Positions 48,373 to 59,375 of a stretch of 64,000 nucleotides of DNA are shown here, piece by piece. How positions within the stretch are numbered: position 1 is the first letter of the stretch; each line of letters starts with the position of its first letter. Made by a program: the position numbers and the translations under genes. This DNA is from Sulfitobacter sp. (GTDB lineage Bacteria; Pseudomonadota; Alphaproteobacteria; Rhodobacterales; Rhodobacteraceae). Where the stretch lies: contig JAQXCD010000031.1 in assembly GCA_029252045.1 (NCBI GenBank), forward strand, positions 1 to 64,000. The letters run 5' to 3'. The notes under the pieces are model-generated. The model saw nothing but the letters and a program-made list of their open reading frames with translations, ran no database searches and was not told where the DNA came from.

Positions 48373-49551
48373 ATGGAATTTGACACCGCGATAATCGGCG
48401 CTGGCGCCGCAGGCATGATGTGCGCCGCCCATTTGGACGGGCGCACCCTATTGGTGGATCATGCAAAAGCACCCGGTGAGAAAATCCGTATTTCCGGTGG
48501 TGGCCGCTGCAACTTCACCAATCTGCACACTGATCCAAAGGCGTTCATCTGCGCAAACCCGCATTTCGCAAAATCAGCCCTCGCGCGCTACACCCAATGG
48601 GACTTTATCGCGCTGGTAGAGGCCCATGGTATTGCATGGCATGAGAAAACACTCGGTCAGCTGTTTTGTGACAACTCGGCCAAGGATATCATCGCGATGC
48701 TGCGCCGCATGATGGACGCACGCGACGTGGATTTGCGGCTGAACAGCTCAATCTCGGACATAGCGAAGACGAGCGCGGGTTATACCTTTACCCTCACCAC
48801 ATCCGACAAGACACACAAGGTCACAGCCCGCCGTCTGATCCTTGCAACGGGCGGCAAATCCATCCCGAAAATGGGCGCCACCGGTTTTGCATATGACATC
48901 GCCCTGCAGTTTGGCCTGCCCGTGACAGAAATTCGCCCCGCTTTGGTGCCCTTTACCTTTGCCGACGGGCGTTTTGCCGAAATATCCGGTGTTGCCGTCC
49001 CTGCCCGCGTGCACGCCGATGGCCCGCTGTTTGAAGAGGCGCTGCTGTTTACCCATCGCGGGTTGTCCGGCCCGTCGATCCTCCAAGCCTCCTCGTACTG
49101 GCAAGAGGGCGCGCCGGTGACGCTTGATATCCTGCCCGCAGGCATGGTCGAAGACCTGCGCCAACAGCGCCAGATTTCAGGGCGCAAGAACATGACAACA
49201 GAACTAGCCCGCCATTTACCGACGCGGTTGGTGGCACATCTGGCAGGTGTCTTTGATCTGACCGGCAATCTGGCCGATTGGTCGGACAAGCGCCTGAACG
49301 AGCTGGCAGAGAACCTGCGCAACTGGCAACTGGCCCCGAACGGCACCGAAGGTTACCGCACAGCGGAAGTGACGCTGGGCGGCGTTGACACAGATGCCCT
49401 TAACTCCCGCACGATGGCGGCCAAGGCGCACCCCGATCTCTATTTCATCGGGGAGGCCGTGGATGTGACGGGATGGCTTGGCGGCTATAACTTCCAATGG
49501 GCATGGTCATCAGCCATGGCCGCCGCAGCGGATATCAACAGCGCGGGTTGA
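48373..49551 (+). CDS. NAD(P)/FAD-dependent oxidoreductase (HI0933/BaiN type)
   Basis: A 392-residue flavoprotein. The FAD loop TAIIGAGAAGMMCAAHL is at 5-21, then RISGGGRCNFTN near 40 and the C-terminal GEAVDVTGWLGGYNFQWAWSSA. These are the marks of the HI0933-like family; substrates are mostly unknown. It is the only plus-strand gene inside the wall cluster, between ftsW (divergent) and murD (convergent; the stops are adjacent). Confidence 0.9.
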   Translation: MEFDTAIIGAGAAGMMCAAHLDGRTLLVDHAKAPGEKIRISGGGRCNFTNLHTDPKAFICANPHFAKSALARYTQWDFIALVEAHGIAWHEKTLGQLFCDNSAKDIIAMLRRMMDARDVDLRLNSSISDIAKTSAGYTFTLTTSDKTHKVTARRLILATGGKSIPKMGATGFAYDIALQFGLPVTEIRPALVPFTFADGRFAEISGVAVPARVHADGPLFEEALLFTHRGLSGPSILQASSYWQEGAPVTLDILPAGMVEDLRQQRQISGRKNMTTELARHLPTRLVAHLAGVFDLTGNLADWSDKRLNELAENLRNWQLAPNGTEGYRTAEVTLGGVDTDALNSRTMAAKAHPDLYFIGEAVDVTGWLGGYNFQWAWSSAMAAAADINSAG

Positions 49552-50949
49552 TCAACCGATATGCGCGCGCACCAGCTGCGCAAAATCATCGCCGCGCTTC
49601 TCGAAGCTGTCATATTGATCAAAGCTGGCAGCCGCTGGCGCCAACAAGACCACGTCTCCCGCCTCTGCATCCTCGATCGCACGCGCCACAGCCACAGCCA
49701 TTGTGGTGCAAACTTCCGCATCGACCTTCAACTGCATGGCAAAGCCGGCTGCTTCGCGCCCGATCACATAGGCCTTGCGGACCGAGGCCGAAGGTGCGGC
49801 CAGCCCGTCCAGCCCGCCCTCTTTCTCCAGCCCGCCACAGATCCAGCGGATATTTTTGAAGGCTTCCAAGGCCTTGGCCGCTGAATCCACATTGGTGGCC
49901 TTACTGTCATTCACAAAACGCACGCCGTCTTTTTCGCCTATGGTCTGGCTCCGGTGTAGCAACCCGCCAAACGTATGAAACGCCTGTTCGATCAGCTTTG
50001 GCGCCAGCCCCAGCGAACGGCAGGCCGCATAGGCACAACACGCATTCTGGTGGTTATGCGTGCCAGGCAGCCCTGCTACCCCGCGCAGATCAATCGAAGC
50101 GGCTTGTTTGCCCTTGCGGTATTCGCTCAGGAACCCTTTGCGGGCAAACACGTTCCAGCCCGGCCCTGCCAGCTTGCGGTCGACACTCACGCGGATCACG
50201 CGGTCATCCACAGCACCCTCGCTCAACTGGCCCGCCAGAAACGCGCCTTCCTGCTCGTCCACGCCAATCACCGCGCGGTCCGGTCCGCCTTCGGCAAACA
50301 ACCGGCGTTTCGCCGCAAAATACCCGCCCATGCCCGCATGACGGTCCAGATGATCGGGGCTGAGGTTGGTGAAAACGGCCACATCCGGCGTCAGATTGCG
50401 CGCCAGATCGGTCTGATAGCTGGACAGTTCCAACACCACGACACCGCCATTCGGCGCGGGTTCGATATCCAGCACGCCGCGCCCGATGTTGCCCGCCAAT
50501 TGGGAATTCCGGCCCGCATGTTCCAGAATGTGATGGATCAGCGCCGAAGTGGTGGATTTACCGTTTGATCCGGTCACCGCGATCACCCGCGGCGCAATGT
50601 CGAATTCGTCCCACTCGGACGTAGCAAAGCTCTGGAAGAACAGGCCGATGTCATTATCGACAGGCACACCCGCTTCCAGCGCTGCGGCCACTACAGGATT
50701 GGGTGCAGGGTAGAGATGCGGAATACCCGGACTTACAACCAGCCGTGCGACCTCCTCGAATGCGCCTGCGCGGGTCAACTCGACGCAGTCAAAGCCCTCG
50801 GCCTGTGCCGCTGCGCGCGCTACCGGATTATCATCCCAGCACACAGGCACAGCCCCGCCCGCAGCCAGTGCCCGCGCCGCCGACAGACCGGAACGCCCCA
50901 GCCCCAACACTGCTATTTTCAAGCCTTCCATGCCCTGAACTGGTATCAT
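49552..50949 (-). CDS. murD: UDP-N-acetylmuramoylalanine-D-glutamate ligase
   Basis: Adds D-glutamate to UDP-MurNAc-L-Ala. The 465 residues have the UDP loop [18 protein letters not shown] near 11-28, the ATP loop GSNGKSTTS from 127 and [11 protein letters not shown] in the C-terminal half. ATG 50949 follows AGGGACGATCAGA. It is separated by 73 bases from the ACT-domain gene upstream and meets the convergent flavoprotein gene end to end. Confidence 0.97.
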   Translation of the reverse strand: MIPVQGMEGLKIAVLGLGRSGLSAARALAAGGAVPVCWDDNPVARAAAQAEGFDCVELTRAGAFEEVARLVVSPGIPHLYPAPNPVVAAALEAGVPVDNDIGLFFQSFATSEWDEFDIAPRVIAVTGSNGKSTTSALIHHILEHAGRNSQLAGNIGRGVLDIEPAPNGGVVVLELSSYQTDLARNLTPDVAVFTNLSPDHLDRHAGMGGYFAAKRRLFAEGGPDRAVIGVDEQEGAFLAGQLSEGAVDDRVIRVSVDRKLAGPGWNVFARKGFLSEYRKGKQAASIDLRGVAGLPGTHNHQNACCAYAACRSLGLAPKLIEQAFHTFGGLLHRSQTIGEKDGVRFVNDSKATNVDSAAKALEAFKNIRWICGGLEKEGGLDGLAAPSASVRKAYVIGREAAGFAMQLKVDAEVCTTMAVAVARAIEDAEAGDVVLLAPAAASFDQYDSFEKRGDDFAQLVRAHIG

Positions 50950-51022
50950 TCTGATCGTCCCTATCTGGCTGTCACGCACATGGGCGGACCTGCCGTTTAA
51001 CTATGTCTCGGATTATAGAAGC

Positions 51023-51415
51023 TCAGGCCGTTGTTGCCAAAGCCTTAAGCACTGCAAGAGCACGCTGCGCGTCGCCGGCCGGGACAAAAGCGTGATCGTG
51101 ATGCACCCCTGCTACCATGTTGCACGCGATACCCGATTGCGCCAACGCCGTCGCAACGGCGGCAGTCAGGCCGACCCCGTCCAGTGCCGAATTTACAGTA
51201 AGGGTGATCCGCCGCATGGGTAAATCACTCTGGAGGTCATGCTGGGCCGCTACTGTGTCAGACAGGATCAGAGACAGTCCCTCCTCCTCACGAAAGCTGG
51301 CAATCGCCTGCGAAATCAACGCGTCCGGACCAACGCAAAAATGGTAGAGCACATCATCCAGCACAGGGGCCATGCCTGCAATCATCGCCTCTGTCTCTTT
51401 GACAGGCCCCGTCAT
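51023..51415 (-). CDS. ACT-domain protein
   Basis: A 130-residue protein with a C-terminal ACT domain of the CASTOR-like kind: MRRITLTVNSALDGVGLTAAVATALA near 67-92, followed by SGIACNMVAGVHHDHAFVP. Such domains bind amino acids; the ligand here is unknown. It begins within the mraY stop (TAATG), so it is made together with MraY, which suggests but does not prove a link to wall precursor supply. Confidence 0.82.
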   Translation of the reverse strand: MTGPVKETEAMIAGMAPVLDDVLYHFCVGPDALISQAIASFREEEGLSLILSDTVAAQHDLQSDLPMRRITLTVNSALDGVGLTAAVATALAQSGIACNMVAGVHHDHAFVPAGDAQRALAVLKALATTA

Positions 51416-52497
51416 TACCGGACCTTCAGCGTTGCCAGACCGATCAGCGCAAGGATCAACGAGATAATCCAGAAGCGAATGACGATCTGCGGCTCGGCCC
51501 AGCCCTTTTTCTCATAGTGGTGGTGGATCGGCGCCATCAGGAATACCCGTTCGCCTGTGCGCTTGAAGTAGAGCACCTGAATGATCACGCTCAGCGCTTC
51601 GACCACAAACAGCCCGCCAACAACGCCCAACACCAGCTCGTGTTTGGTGGCCACCGCGATAGCGCCCAATGCACCGCCAAGCGCAAGACTGCCCGTATCA
51701 CCCATGAATACCGCTGCCGGAGGCGCGTTATACCACAAGAAACCCAAGCCACCGCCGAACAGGCCCGCCGTAAAGATCAGGATTTCACCTGTGCCGGGGA
51801 CATAGTGCACGTCCAGATAATCGGTAAAATCAACGCGGCCGACTGCATAGGCAATCACACCCAAGGTGCCTGCTGCAATCATAACCGGCATAATCGCCAA
51901 GCCGTCCAGCCCGTCTGTCAGATTTACGGCATTTGCAGCACCCACAATCACCAGCATGGCAAAAGGCACAAACAAAAAGCCGAGATTTACCAACGTGTCT
52001 TTGAACACAGGCAGCGCCAGTTGGTATTGCAGATTCTCAGGATGGTATTGCGCCGCCCAGTAGCCAGCGATGCCCGCAATAAGAAAGCCCAGCAGCAACC
52101 TCACGCGCGAGGACACGCCTTTGACGTTTTGCTTGCTCACTTTGGCGTAGTCATCCGCAAACCCGATGGCAGCAAAGCTCATCGTGACAAAAAGGATCAT
52201 CCAGATAAATGCGTTATCCAGCCGCGCCCAAAGCAGCGTTGAGGTCAGCAATGCGCCCACAATCAGCAAACCGCCCATAGTCGGCGTGCCGGCTTTGGCG
52301 AAATGGCTCTCTGGTCCATCTGTGCGAATGGGTTGGCCCTTGCCCTGCGTGCGGCGCAGCATGTTGATCAGCGGCTTGCCAAAGATGAAACCGAACAGCA
52401 AAGCAGTCAGGAAAGCACCACCGGCGCGAAAGGTGATGTAGCGGAAAAGGTTAAAGAAATCGCCGCCATCCGACAGCAGGGTTAACCAATAGAGCAT
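51415..52497 (-). CDS. mraY: Phospho-N-acetylmuramoyl-pentapeptide transferase
   Basis: The integral membrane enzyme that joins UDP-MurNAc-pentapeptide to undecaprenyl phosphate, forming lipid I. The 360 residues give about ten helices, with the GFADDYAKV aspartate pair near 115, the [13 protein letters not shown] segment near 190 and the HHHYEKKGW loop near 325. The stop overlaps the ACT gene's ATG by one base. Confidence 0.98.
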   Translation of the reverse strand: MLYWLTLLSDGGDFFNLFRYITFRAGGAFLTALLFGFIFGKPLINMLRRTQGKGQPIRTDGPESHFAKAGTPTMGGLLIVGALLTSTLLWARLDNAFIWMILFVTMSFAAIGFADDYAKVSKQNVKGVSSRVRLLLGFLIAGIAGYWAAQYHPENLQYQLALPVFKDTLVNLGFLFVPFAMLVIVGAANAVNLTDGLDGLAIMPVMIAAGTLGVIAYAVGRVDFTDYLDVHYVPGTGEILIFTAGLFGGGLGFLWYNAPPAAVFMGDTGSLALGGALGAIAVATKHELVLGVVGGLFVVEALSVIIQVLYFKRTGERVFLMAPIHHHYEKKGWAEPQIVIRFWIISLILALIGLATLKVR

Positions 52498-52574
52498 ACA
52501 TCGTCCTTACTTATTTTAAGCGGCAGACGCCCACATGTTGTGGCCTTTGCCCTTACCCATTCACGATAGCGGGG

Positions 52575-54020
52575 TTAATCTTCTGTGACCGGATGGCCCA
52601 TTTTGCGAATGGCGTCAACGATCAGGCCCAATTTCATACTCAAAGAGCCTTTCGCCAGCACAACATCGCCTGCATCCAGCTTGTGACGCAGCCCCTCAAC
52701 CATCTCGGCCGAGGTCGCAAACCACTCACCACGCTGCTGATCGGGCAGCAGATCATAGAGCGCGCGCATCAGCGGCCCGACACAATGGACTACGTCCAGC
52801 GCCTTGGTGGACTCCAGATGGGCCAGCCCCGCGTGAAGCGCCACCGCATCTGGCCCCAGTTCTTTCATATCGCCCAGAAACGCAATCCGGCGGCCTTTGC
52901 CCCTGCGGCCGACCCCGTCTGTGGTCTGCGCCCCTGCCAGGACTTCCAGCGAGGCGGCCATGGACGTCGGGTTGGCGTTATAGCTGTCGTCGATCAGGCT
53001 CAGCCGCTCGGACGCCTCTGTCGGGTCGAGCTGGATCACTTCGCGTACACCGCGCCCTTTGTAGGGGGTCCAGCGCCCCAACGCGGCCACGGCCTGGCCC
53101 AGATCGGCGCCGATAGCATGCACGATGGCAAGTGCCCCCAAACCGTTCATCGCAAAATGCCGACCCGGTGTTGCAAGTTTGAACAGCAGCGGCGTGCCGT
53201 CATATTCTGCCTGAACAACGGTTGTGTCGCCCTGAATGGACAGCTCCACCAGCTTCCATTCAAATCCGTTCACACCAAAGGCGATACCATTCAACCGCTT
53301 GTCCAGCGCCTTCGCGGCCAGAATGGCAGAGGTCTCGACATCCGCGTTGTACACAGCAGGTGCGCCGATTTGCAGGCTGTCAAAAATGCTCGCCTTTTCC
53401 AATGCGATGCCCGCGATATTCTCAAAGGCTTCAAGGTGCGCTGCCGCCACAGTTGTGATCATCGCAGCATGGGGCCGCGCCAGCATGGTCAGCGGCAGGA
53501 TTTCGCCCGGGTGATTCATCCCCATCTCGATGATGGCATATTCCGTATCCGCAGGCATACGCGCCAGCGTCAGGGGCACCCCCCAGTGGTTGTTGTAGCT
53601 GGCGACCGAGGCATGGGTCCGGCCCTGTGGCGCAAGCATCGCCAGCAACATTTCCTTGGTCGAGGTCTTGCCCACCGAACCGGTGATCCCGATCACCCGC
53701 GCCTTTGTCCGCGCGCGTGCCGCCGCACCCAGCTCCTCCAGCCCTTTCAGGACGTCATCCACAACCAGCAGCGGCGCATCCGCAGCCACCCCATGGGGAA
53801 TCCGTGAGACAAAGGCAGCCCCCGCACCAGCGGCCAGCGCCTGTGCTACAAAATCATGGCCGTCGCGCACATCCTTGAGGGCGACAAACAAATCACCCTT
53901 CTCAAGCGTGCGGGTGTCAATGGACACACCATTCACCGCCCAGTCACCCTGCGCGCGGCCGCCTGTTGCAGCGGCGGCTTCGGCTGCCGTCCACAGGCTT
54001 TTGCCATTTTCCAACGTCAT
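52575..54020 (-). CDS. murF: UDP-N-acetylmuramoyl-tripeptide-D-alanyl-D-alanine ligase
   Basis: Adds D-Ala-D-Ala to the tripeptide precursor. The 481 residues contain the ATP loop GSVGKTSTKEM from 114, YNNHWGVPLTL near 144 and DDSYNANPTSM in the C-terminal domain. The start overlaps murE by four bases. A 77-base gap with no clear signal separates it from mraY. Confidence 0.97.
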   Translation of the reverse strand: MTLENGKSLWTAAEAAAATGGRAQGDWAVNGVSIDTRTLEKGDLFVALKDVRDGHDFVAQALAAGAGAAFVSRIPHGVAADAPLLVVDDVLKGLEELGAAARARTKARVIGITGSVGKTSTKEMLLAMLAPQGRTHASVASYNNHWGVPLTLARMPADTEYAIIEMGMNHPGEILPLTMLARPHAAMITTVAAAHLEAFENIAGIALEKASIFDSLQIGAPAVYNADVETSAILAAKALDKRLNGIAFGVNGFEWKLVELSIQGDTTVVQAEYDGTPLLFKLATPGRHFAMNGLGALAIVHAIGADLGQAVAALGRWTPYKGRGVREVIQLDPTEASERLSLIDDSYNANPTSMAASLEVLAGAQTTDGVGRRGKGRRIAFLGDMKELGPDAVALHAGLAHLESTKALDVVHCVGPLMRALYDLLPDQQRGEWFATSAEMVEGLRHKLDAGDVVLAKGSLSMKLGLIVDAIRKMGHPVTED

Positions 54021-55501
54021 GCCAATCTCCCGTCCAGCGCTGCCACTGCAACACTGGCTTGTTCTACATCATCAAAGGGCAGCACATCATCGCCGATGGT
54101 CTGGCCTGTCTCATGGCCCTTGCCTGCAATCAGCAGGGCATCGCCCGGCTCCAACACATCAATGCCACGCAAGATTGCCTCGGCGCGGTCGCCCACTTCG
54201 GTTGCATCGGGGCAACCGCCCATCACCGCCGCGCGGATGCTGGCCGGATCTTCTGAACGCGGGTTGTCATCGGTCACAAACACCACATCGGCGTTTGCCG
54301 CGGCTGCCGCCCCCATCAGCGGGCGCTTGGCACGGTCACGGTCGCCGCCTGCCCCCACAATGGCCACCAGACGGCCCATCACATGCGGGCGCATTGCGGC
54401 AAGTGCGGTTTCGACCGCGTCCGGTGTATGGGCATAATCGACAAAGACAGCCGCGCCATTATCGCGCGTAGCCGCCAGCTGCATCCGGCCACGCACGGTC
54501 GTCAGATGTGGAATGGTATCAAAGACATCTGATGCCTCCGCACCACAGGCAATGACCAAACCGGCCGCCAGCAGCACATTATCGGCCTGAAACCCGCCAA
54601 TCAGGTTCAGCCGCTTTTGATAGGTCTTGCCGCGCCAGACAAAACGCAGGTCCTGCCCCGTCGCGTCAAACCGCTGCGCCGTCAGGTGCAAATCCCCTCC
54701 GTCACGCCCCACAGTGATCACGTCGCAGCCGCGCGCCCGCGCGATGGCCACCACTTCGATACCTTTGGGATCGTCTATATTCACAACAGCTGTGCCATCC
54801 TCGGGCAGCACCCGTGCAAACAAGCCCATTTTCGCGTCGAAATACGCTTCAAACGTTTCGTGATAGTCCAGATGATCCTGCGTAAAGTTGGTAAATCCCA
54901 CCGCCGTCAGATGCACCCCGTCAAGCCGCCGCTGGTCCAGCCCGTGCGACGAGGCTTCCATCGCGGCGTGGGTGATGCCGTTTTGCAGGGCTTGCGCCAG
55001 CGTCCGGTGCAGGGTGATCGGCTCGGGCGTGGTATGGGCCAGCGGTGCTGACCATGCGCCCTCGACACCCGTGGTGCCCAGATTGATTGCAGGCAGGCCC
55101 ATCTCGATCCAGATTTGCCGCACAAAGGTGCTGACGGATGTTTTGCCATTGGTACCCGTCACGGCAATCATCGTCATTGGCTGGCCACCAAACCAGAGTG
55201 CCGCCGTGCGCGCCAACACTTCGCGCGGCGCGTCTGTGATGATCAGGGCAGCGCCTGCCGCTTCAATCGCCTCTCCGGCGATCTGGGCGCCTTTGCTGTC
55301 TGTCAAAACCGCAACCGCGCCACGTTCCAACGCTGTGGCGACAAAAGCAGCGCCATGCACCACCGATCCGGGCATGGCGGCAAACAGCGTACCCTCGCCC
55401 ACCTTGCGGCTGTCGACCTGCAAATCTCGCAAAACGGGATTCTGCCCTCCTACGGCCATAAGCCCCAAGGATTTCAATGTGATATTCTCGGGGGATGTCA
55501 T
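54017..55501 (-). CDS. murE: UDP-MurNAc-L-Ala-D-Glu-meso-diaminopimelate ligase
   Basis: Adds the third stem residue. The 494 residues have the ATP loop GTNGKTS (116-122) and the DNPR motif in VTDDNPRSEDP, which is the mark of enzymes that select meso-diaminopimelate rather than lysine. The start lies 15 bases after ftsI, and the stop overlaps murF. Confidence 0.97.
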   Translation of the reverse strand: MTSPENITLKSLGLMAVGGQNPVLRDLQVDSRKVGEGTLFAAMPGSVVHGAAFVATALERGAVAVLTDSKGAQIAGEAIEAAGAALIITDAPREVLARTAALWFGGQPMTMIAVTGTNGKTSVSTFVRQIWIEMGLPAINLGTTGVEGAWSAPLAHTTPEPITLHRTLAQALQNGITHAAMEASSHGLDQRRLDGVHLTAVGFTNFTQDHLDYHETFEAYFDAKMGLFARVLPEDGTAVVNIDDPKGIEVVAIARARGCDVITVGRDGGDLHLTAQRFDATGQDLRFVWRGKTYQKRLNLIGGFQADNVLLAAGLVIACGAEASDVFDTIPHLTTVRGRMQLAATRDNGAAVFVDYAHTPDAVETALAAMRPHVMGRLVAIVGAGGDRDRAKRPLMGAAAAANADVVFVTDDNPRSEDPASIRAAVMGGCPDATEVGDRAEAILRGIDVLEPGDALLIAGKGHETGQTIGDDVLPFDDVEQASVAVAALDGRLA

Positions 55502-55516
55502 AGGGCCTGTTCCGGC

Positions 55517-57316
55517 TTAGTTGCTGCTGGTGAGCGTTATACCAGCGACTTCTCCGGGTTCAATGGCAGGACGCATTCCAAGCAAGGGCGCTACCCGGCG
55601 GATCATCTCTGCGGCGATCGGAACTGCCGTCCACCCCGCTGTGCGGCGCGGCTTGCCGCTGGAGGTCTCGACCGGCTCGTCCAGTGTCACCACCAGCACA
55701 TAGCGCGGGTCATGCGCAGGGAACATCGAGGCAAACGTGGTTATCACTTTGTCGTCGTAATAGCCGCCGCGTGGTTTCGGTTTGTCAGCTGTGCCGGTTT
55801 TACCCGCAACGAAATATCCCTCAACATCGCCAAAAGACGCAGTGCCGTCATCACCGGCAACCACGTCGCGCAGCATTGCACGCGCGGACGCCGCAACATC
55901 CTGACGCATCACGCGCGCGCCCATCACGGGGCCTGCTTGCCTGAGCAACGTCGGTTTGATCGCCCGACCGCCGTTGGCGATGGTCGAATACGCCGCCGCC
56001 AAGTGCATCGCCGTTGTAGAAATACCGTGGCCGTAAGAAATCGTGACTGCCGATAGGTCGGAATAGCGCCCCTTTGGCGGCGACAATGGCGTGCTGCCAG
56101 AGGCTTCGATGATCTCGAAGGGGGATTTGTCAAACAGGCCAAGGCTACGCAGGAATTCCTGTTGGCGTTCCTTGCCAATCATTAGCGCCAGCTTGCCGGT
56201 GCCGCGGTTCGATGACTTCTCGATGATTTGAGAAACGGAAAGGGTGCCGTAATTCTTGTTGTGGAACTCGCCGATGCTGTGCCCGCCGACCTTCATCGGA
56301 CCAGCCGTGTTGATCATCGTGTTGGCGTTGACCAATCCCAGTTCCATCGCCTGAGCGGCCGCAAAAATCTTGAAGGTCGAGCCCAGCTCGTACACCCCCT
56401 GAACAGAGCGGTTGAACAGCGGGCTGTCCGACACATCCCCCTCAATCGCAACATGCGGGCGGTCGTTTGGATCAAAACTGGGCAGCGAGACAACGCTGAT
56501 CACTTCGCCGGTATGCACATCCATCAGGATCGACGTTGCACCTTTGGCGTTCATCAGCTTCATGCCGCCATCCAGCACCCGCTCGGACGCCGCCTGAACG
56601 GTCAGATCAAGGCTCAGCTCCAACGGCTTGCCGGCATTAGCAGGGTCGCGCAGGTAGCTGTCAAAGTACTTCTCAGCCCCTGCAACCCCGATCACCTCGG
56701 CAGCGCGCACGCCCTCGCGGCCAAAGCTGGAACCGCCCATGATGTGGGCCGCCAGCTTGCCATTTGGATAAAGGCGCATGTCACGCGGGGCAAACAGCAA
56801 ACCCGGATCACCGATATCATGTACGGCTTGCATCTGCTCGGGGCTGATCTTTTTCTTTACCCACAAGAATTTGCGCTTGCCGGTGAAATCCTTTGTCAGG
56901 CGCTCCAGCTTGAGGTCTGGGAAAATCTTGACCAGCTTTTTGGCGCTACCCTCGGGGTCCACCATGTGATGCGGCTGGGCATAGAGCGCATGTGTATCCA
57001 GATTGGTCGCAAGGATATTGCCGTTACGGTCCACAATATCCGCACGCGTGTTGGCGATGATAGAGCCTGGAGCATGGGCGCGCGGCTCAACAGGATCGGA
57101 GACCGAGAGCAGACCCATACGGGCGCCCACAACCGAAAATGCACACAAGAAGCAGACCCCAAGCACCAGCAGGCGGCCTTCGGCGCGGTTGCGGTCATGG
57201 TCGCGCATCTGCTCATGCCGGATGCGGCGGTTCTGGTGCTCAATCGCGTCGGGGTTTTCGCCGTTCTGACGGGCAGAGAGGATGCGGGCCAGCGGGCGCA
57301 GCGGGGTACGGATCAT
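55517..57316 (-). CDS. ftsI: Septal peptidoglycan transpeptidase FtsI (PBP3)
   Basis: A class B penicillin-binding protein that cross-links septal peptidoglycan. The 599 residues hold a cytoplasmic tail, one helix at 47-66, the pedestal domain, and the three active motifs: S313-T-F-K316 (GSTFKI), SSN at 368-370 and KTG at 506-508. It overlaps ftsL by four bases, as its partner in the FtsQLB-FtsWI complex. Confidence 0.97.
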   Translation of the reverse strand: MIRTPLRPLARILSARQNGENPDAIEHQNRRIRHEQMRDHDRNRAEGRLLVLGVCFLCAFSVVGARMGLLSVSDPVEPRAHAPGSIIANTRADIVDRNGNILATNLDTHALYAQPHHMVDPEGSAKKLVKIFPDLKLERLTKDFTGKRKFLWVKKKISPEQMQAVHDIGDPGLLFAPRDMRLYPNGKLAAHIMGGSSFGREGVRAAEVIGVAGAEKYFDSYLRDPANAGKPLELSLDLTVQAASERVLDGGMKLMNAKGATSILMDVHTGEVISVVSLPSFDPNDRPHVAIEGDVSDSPLFNRSVQGVYELGSTFKIFAAAQAMELGLVNANTMINTAGPMKVGGHSIGEFHNKNYGTLSVSQIIEKSSNRGTGKLALMIGKERQQEFLRSLGLFDKSPFEIIEASGSTPLSPPKGRYSDLSAVTISYGHGISTTAMHLAAAYSTIANGGRAIKPTLLRQAGPVMGARVMRQDVAASARAMLRDVVAGDDGTASFGDVEGYFVAGKTGTADKPKPRGGYYDDKVITTFASMFPAHDPRYVLVVTLDEPVETSSGKPRRTAGWTAVPIAAEMIRRVAPLLGMRPAIEPGEVAGITLTSSN

Positions 57317-57663
57317 AGGTCATTCTCCGCATTCATTGTCGAGACATCGACAGAATTGGTAATCGGCAGCAAATCAGGGGCCGGATACTGGATTTCATCC
57401 ACCTCCCCGAACTGATCGGGGTTCAGCGCCAGCAGTTGCAGCCGCTCGAAGTTCAGCTCGGCCAGATCGCGCAGGCGGTCGGGGCGGTTCTGATAGGCCC
57501 ACTCCGCCCGCAAAATGGCCAGACGTGCGTGGGCATCACGGATTTCGGCGTGCAGTCGGTCGGTGTTGTTCAGCACGGCCTGAGTGGCATAGTTTTCGCG
57601 GTAAGCCCAAAAGGCCAGCCCGATTACACCCAACGCCGTAAGCACATAAATCACCGATCTCAT
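57313..57663 (-). CDS. ftsL: Cell division protein FtsL
   Basis: A bitopic divisome protein of 116 residues with a helix at about 2-20 ([17 protein letters not shown]) and a periplasmic coiled coil over roughly 28-75, ending in a disordered tail. Sequence conservation is low in this family; the call rests on size, topology and position between rsmH and ftsI, with 4-base overlaps on both sides. Confidence 0.93.
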   Translation of the reverse strand: MRSVIYVLTALGVIGLAFWAYRENYATQAVLNNTDRLHAEIRDAHARLAILRAEWAYQNRPDRLRDLAELNFERLQLLALNPDQFGEVDEIQYPAPDLLPITNSVDVSTMNAENDL

Positions 57664-58643
57664 TTGCTTTTTTCTCTCATCATCGGCATGCCGATGGCCT
57701 TTGCATCAATTGTTCCCGCAGGCGCCAAGGTGCGCGTGGCAACGCGCAACTTGGCGCTGCGGCTGCGCGGGTTCGCGTCCAGTTCTTCGGCATCCGCAAT
57801 AATCGCCTTGCGCGACTTGATCTCGAATTGCGGGGCGTCTTGCTCCAGTTCCGGCGCAAAGCGGTTCGCGTTGCCTCCGGCCCCTGCCCGCGCTGTCAGG
57901 AAGCGCTTGACCATACGGTCCTCGACGGAATGGAACGTAACCACTGCCAGCTTGCCGCCGGGCTTCAGCGCGCGTTCTGCGGCCATCAGACCGCCCCACA
58001 GCTCGCCATATTCGTCATTTACTGCGATGCGCAGCGCCTGAAAGGTGCGCGTGGCAGGGTGGCTCTGGCCCGGCTTGGCGCGTGGCAGGCAACTCTCCAC
58101 CAGACGCGAGAGTTCGGCGGTGCGCACTATCGGCGCCTCGGTGCGCGCAACGCACAACAGACGTGCAATGCGGCGGCTGGCGCGTTCTTCACCATAAAGG
58201 AAAATGATATTGGCCAACTCCTCTTCCGAGGCTTCATTGACCAGATCAGCCGCAGAAGGGCCATCTTGGGACATCCGCATGTCCAGCGGCCCGTCGCGCA
58301 TAAAGGAAAAACCGCGCTCGGCCAGATCCAACTGCATAGAGGAGACACCAAGGTCCAGCACAACGCCGTCCAGATCCTGCGCATATTCGTCCATCTTGGA
58401 GAAAACGCCCTTTTGCATCACCAGACGGTCGCCATATTGACCCGCCCATGGCTGCGCCATCTCGAAGGCCAATGGATCGCGGTCAACGGCAATGACCCGT
58501 TCGGCCCCTGCATCGAGAAACCCGCGCGTATAGCCGCCTGCCCCGAATGTACCGTCCAGCCATGTGCCCTGCACAGGGGCAACCGCCTTCAGAATAGGGC
58601 CTAGAAGTACGGGAATATGGGGGGCGGGGTCAGTGGCAGCCAT
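57660..58643 (-). CDS. rsmH: 16S rRNA m4C1402 methyltransferase
   Basis: N4-methylates C1402 of 16S rRNA (old name MraW). The 327 residues begin [13 protein letters not shown], followed by the S-adenosylmethionine loop [15 protein letters not shown] near 33-47, [11 protein letters not shown] near 110 and the C-terminal [11 protein letters not shown]. The ATG at 58643 follows GGAGCGTGAGCGGT; the longer frame would overlap mraZ deeply. mraZ ends five bases before. Confidence 0.96.
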   Translation of the reverse strand: MAATDPAPHIPVLLGPILKAVAPVQGTWLDGTFGAGGYTRGFLDAGAERVIAVDRDPLAFEMAQPWAGQYGDRLVMQKGVFSKMDEYAQDLDGVVLDLGVSSMQLDLAERGFSFMRDGPLDMRMSQDGPSAADLVNEASEEELANIIFLYGEERASRRIARLLCVARTEAPIVRTAELSRLVESCLPRAKPGQSHPATRTFQALRIAVNDEYGELWGGLMAAERALKPGGKLAVVTFHSVEDRMVKRFLTARAGAGGNANRFAPELEQDAPQFEIKSRKAIIADAEELDANPRSRSAKLRVATRTLAPAGTIDAKAIGMPMMREKSK

Positions 58644-58648
58644 ACCGC

Positions 58649-59152
58649 TCACGCTCCGGCTGGGCCATCCAGGAACTGCATCGGATCGAAGTCCTCTGGC
58701 AGCTCGTCGAGCCATGCTTCCTGCTTGGCGCGCTCTTGGGTGTCATAGGTCTCGGGGTTCCAGATCTGGAAGGTGTCGCCCATCCCGATAAAGAACGCCT
58801 CATTATCCAGATCAATTTTGCCACGCAGCTTGGCGGGCAATACCAGACGTCCGGTTTCATCGACAGTCGTCGGGAACGACTGGCCATGAAACAGGGCTTG
58901 CAACATCTTGCGCTCCATCGAGCCGCGCGGCAGCGCGTCGATCTTGGCGTCAACCTCTTCAATGGCCACCATTGTATAGCACTCAAGAAAGCTGCGGCGA
59001 TGATCGCCATAGACAATCACCAGCTCGGGCGTCTCGCCATTTTTCCAGTTCGGATCAGACGCCTCCAGCACACGCCGAAAAGAGGCTGGTATGGATACCC
59101 GCCCCTTCGTGTCGACTTTATGCTGGCTTTCGCCTCTGAACCTTCGGCTCAC
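58649..59152 (-). CDS. mraZ: Transcriptional regulator MraZ
   Basis: An AbrB-like DNA-binding protein that represses its own operon in enterobacteria. The 167 residues carry two SpoVT-AbrB half-domains: [20 protein letters not shown] near residues 4-23 and [14 protein letters not shown] near 97-110. The start is GTG after AAGGAAATCAA. It is the first gene of the division cluster, behind a leader with a terminator and a set of TGGG repeats that may be its own binding site. Confidence 0.97.
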   Translation of the reverse strand: MSRRFRGESQHKVDTKGRVSIPASFRRVLEASDPNWKNGETPELVIVYGDHRRSFLECYTMVAIEEVDAKIDALPRGSMERKMLQALFHGQSFPTTVDETGRLVLPAKLRGKIDLDNEAFFIGMGDTFQIWNPETYDTQERAKQEAWLDELPEDFDPMQFLDGPAGA

Positions 59153-59331
59153 TTGATTTCCTTTATGTCCGCTCTGCGCGTGACCTTCGTAATGTGCGCC
59201 CGGTTATCTTCTCGCGTCCGGTGCGCTTCGCCTTAGCACCTGCCTGTTCGTGTGCACCCGTCGGTGCGTCTGTCTGGCGCTTTGTTATTTGGAGTGCCGC
59301 GCACTTGCCGTGCGTCTTGCCTTAAGTAAAA

Positions 59332-59375
59332 AGGGCGGATCGATCTGCTGCCACTGATCAATCCGCCGCTTTAAT
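59332..59375 (-). terminator. Terminator inside the mraZ leader
   Basis: A 12-pair stem with a 10-base loop (one G-T pair), followed on the minus strand by CTTTTT. It lies 180 bases upstream of mraZ, so the division genes need read-through, processing or a second promoter between here and mraZ. Confidence 0.88.
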
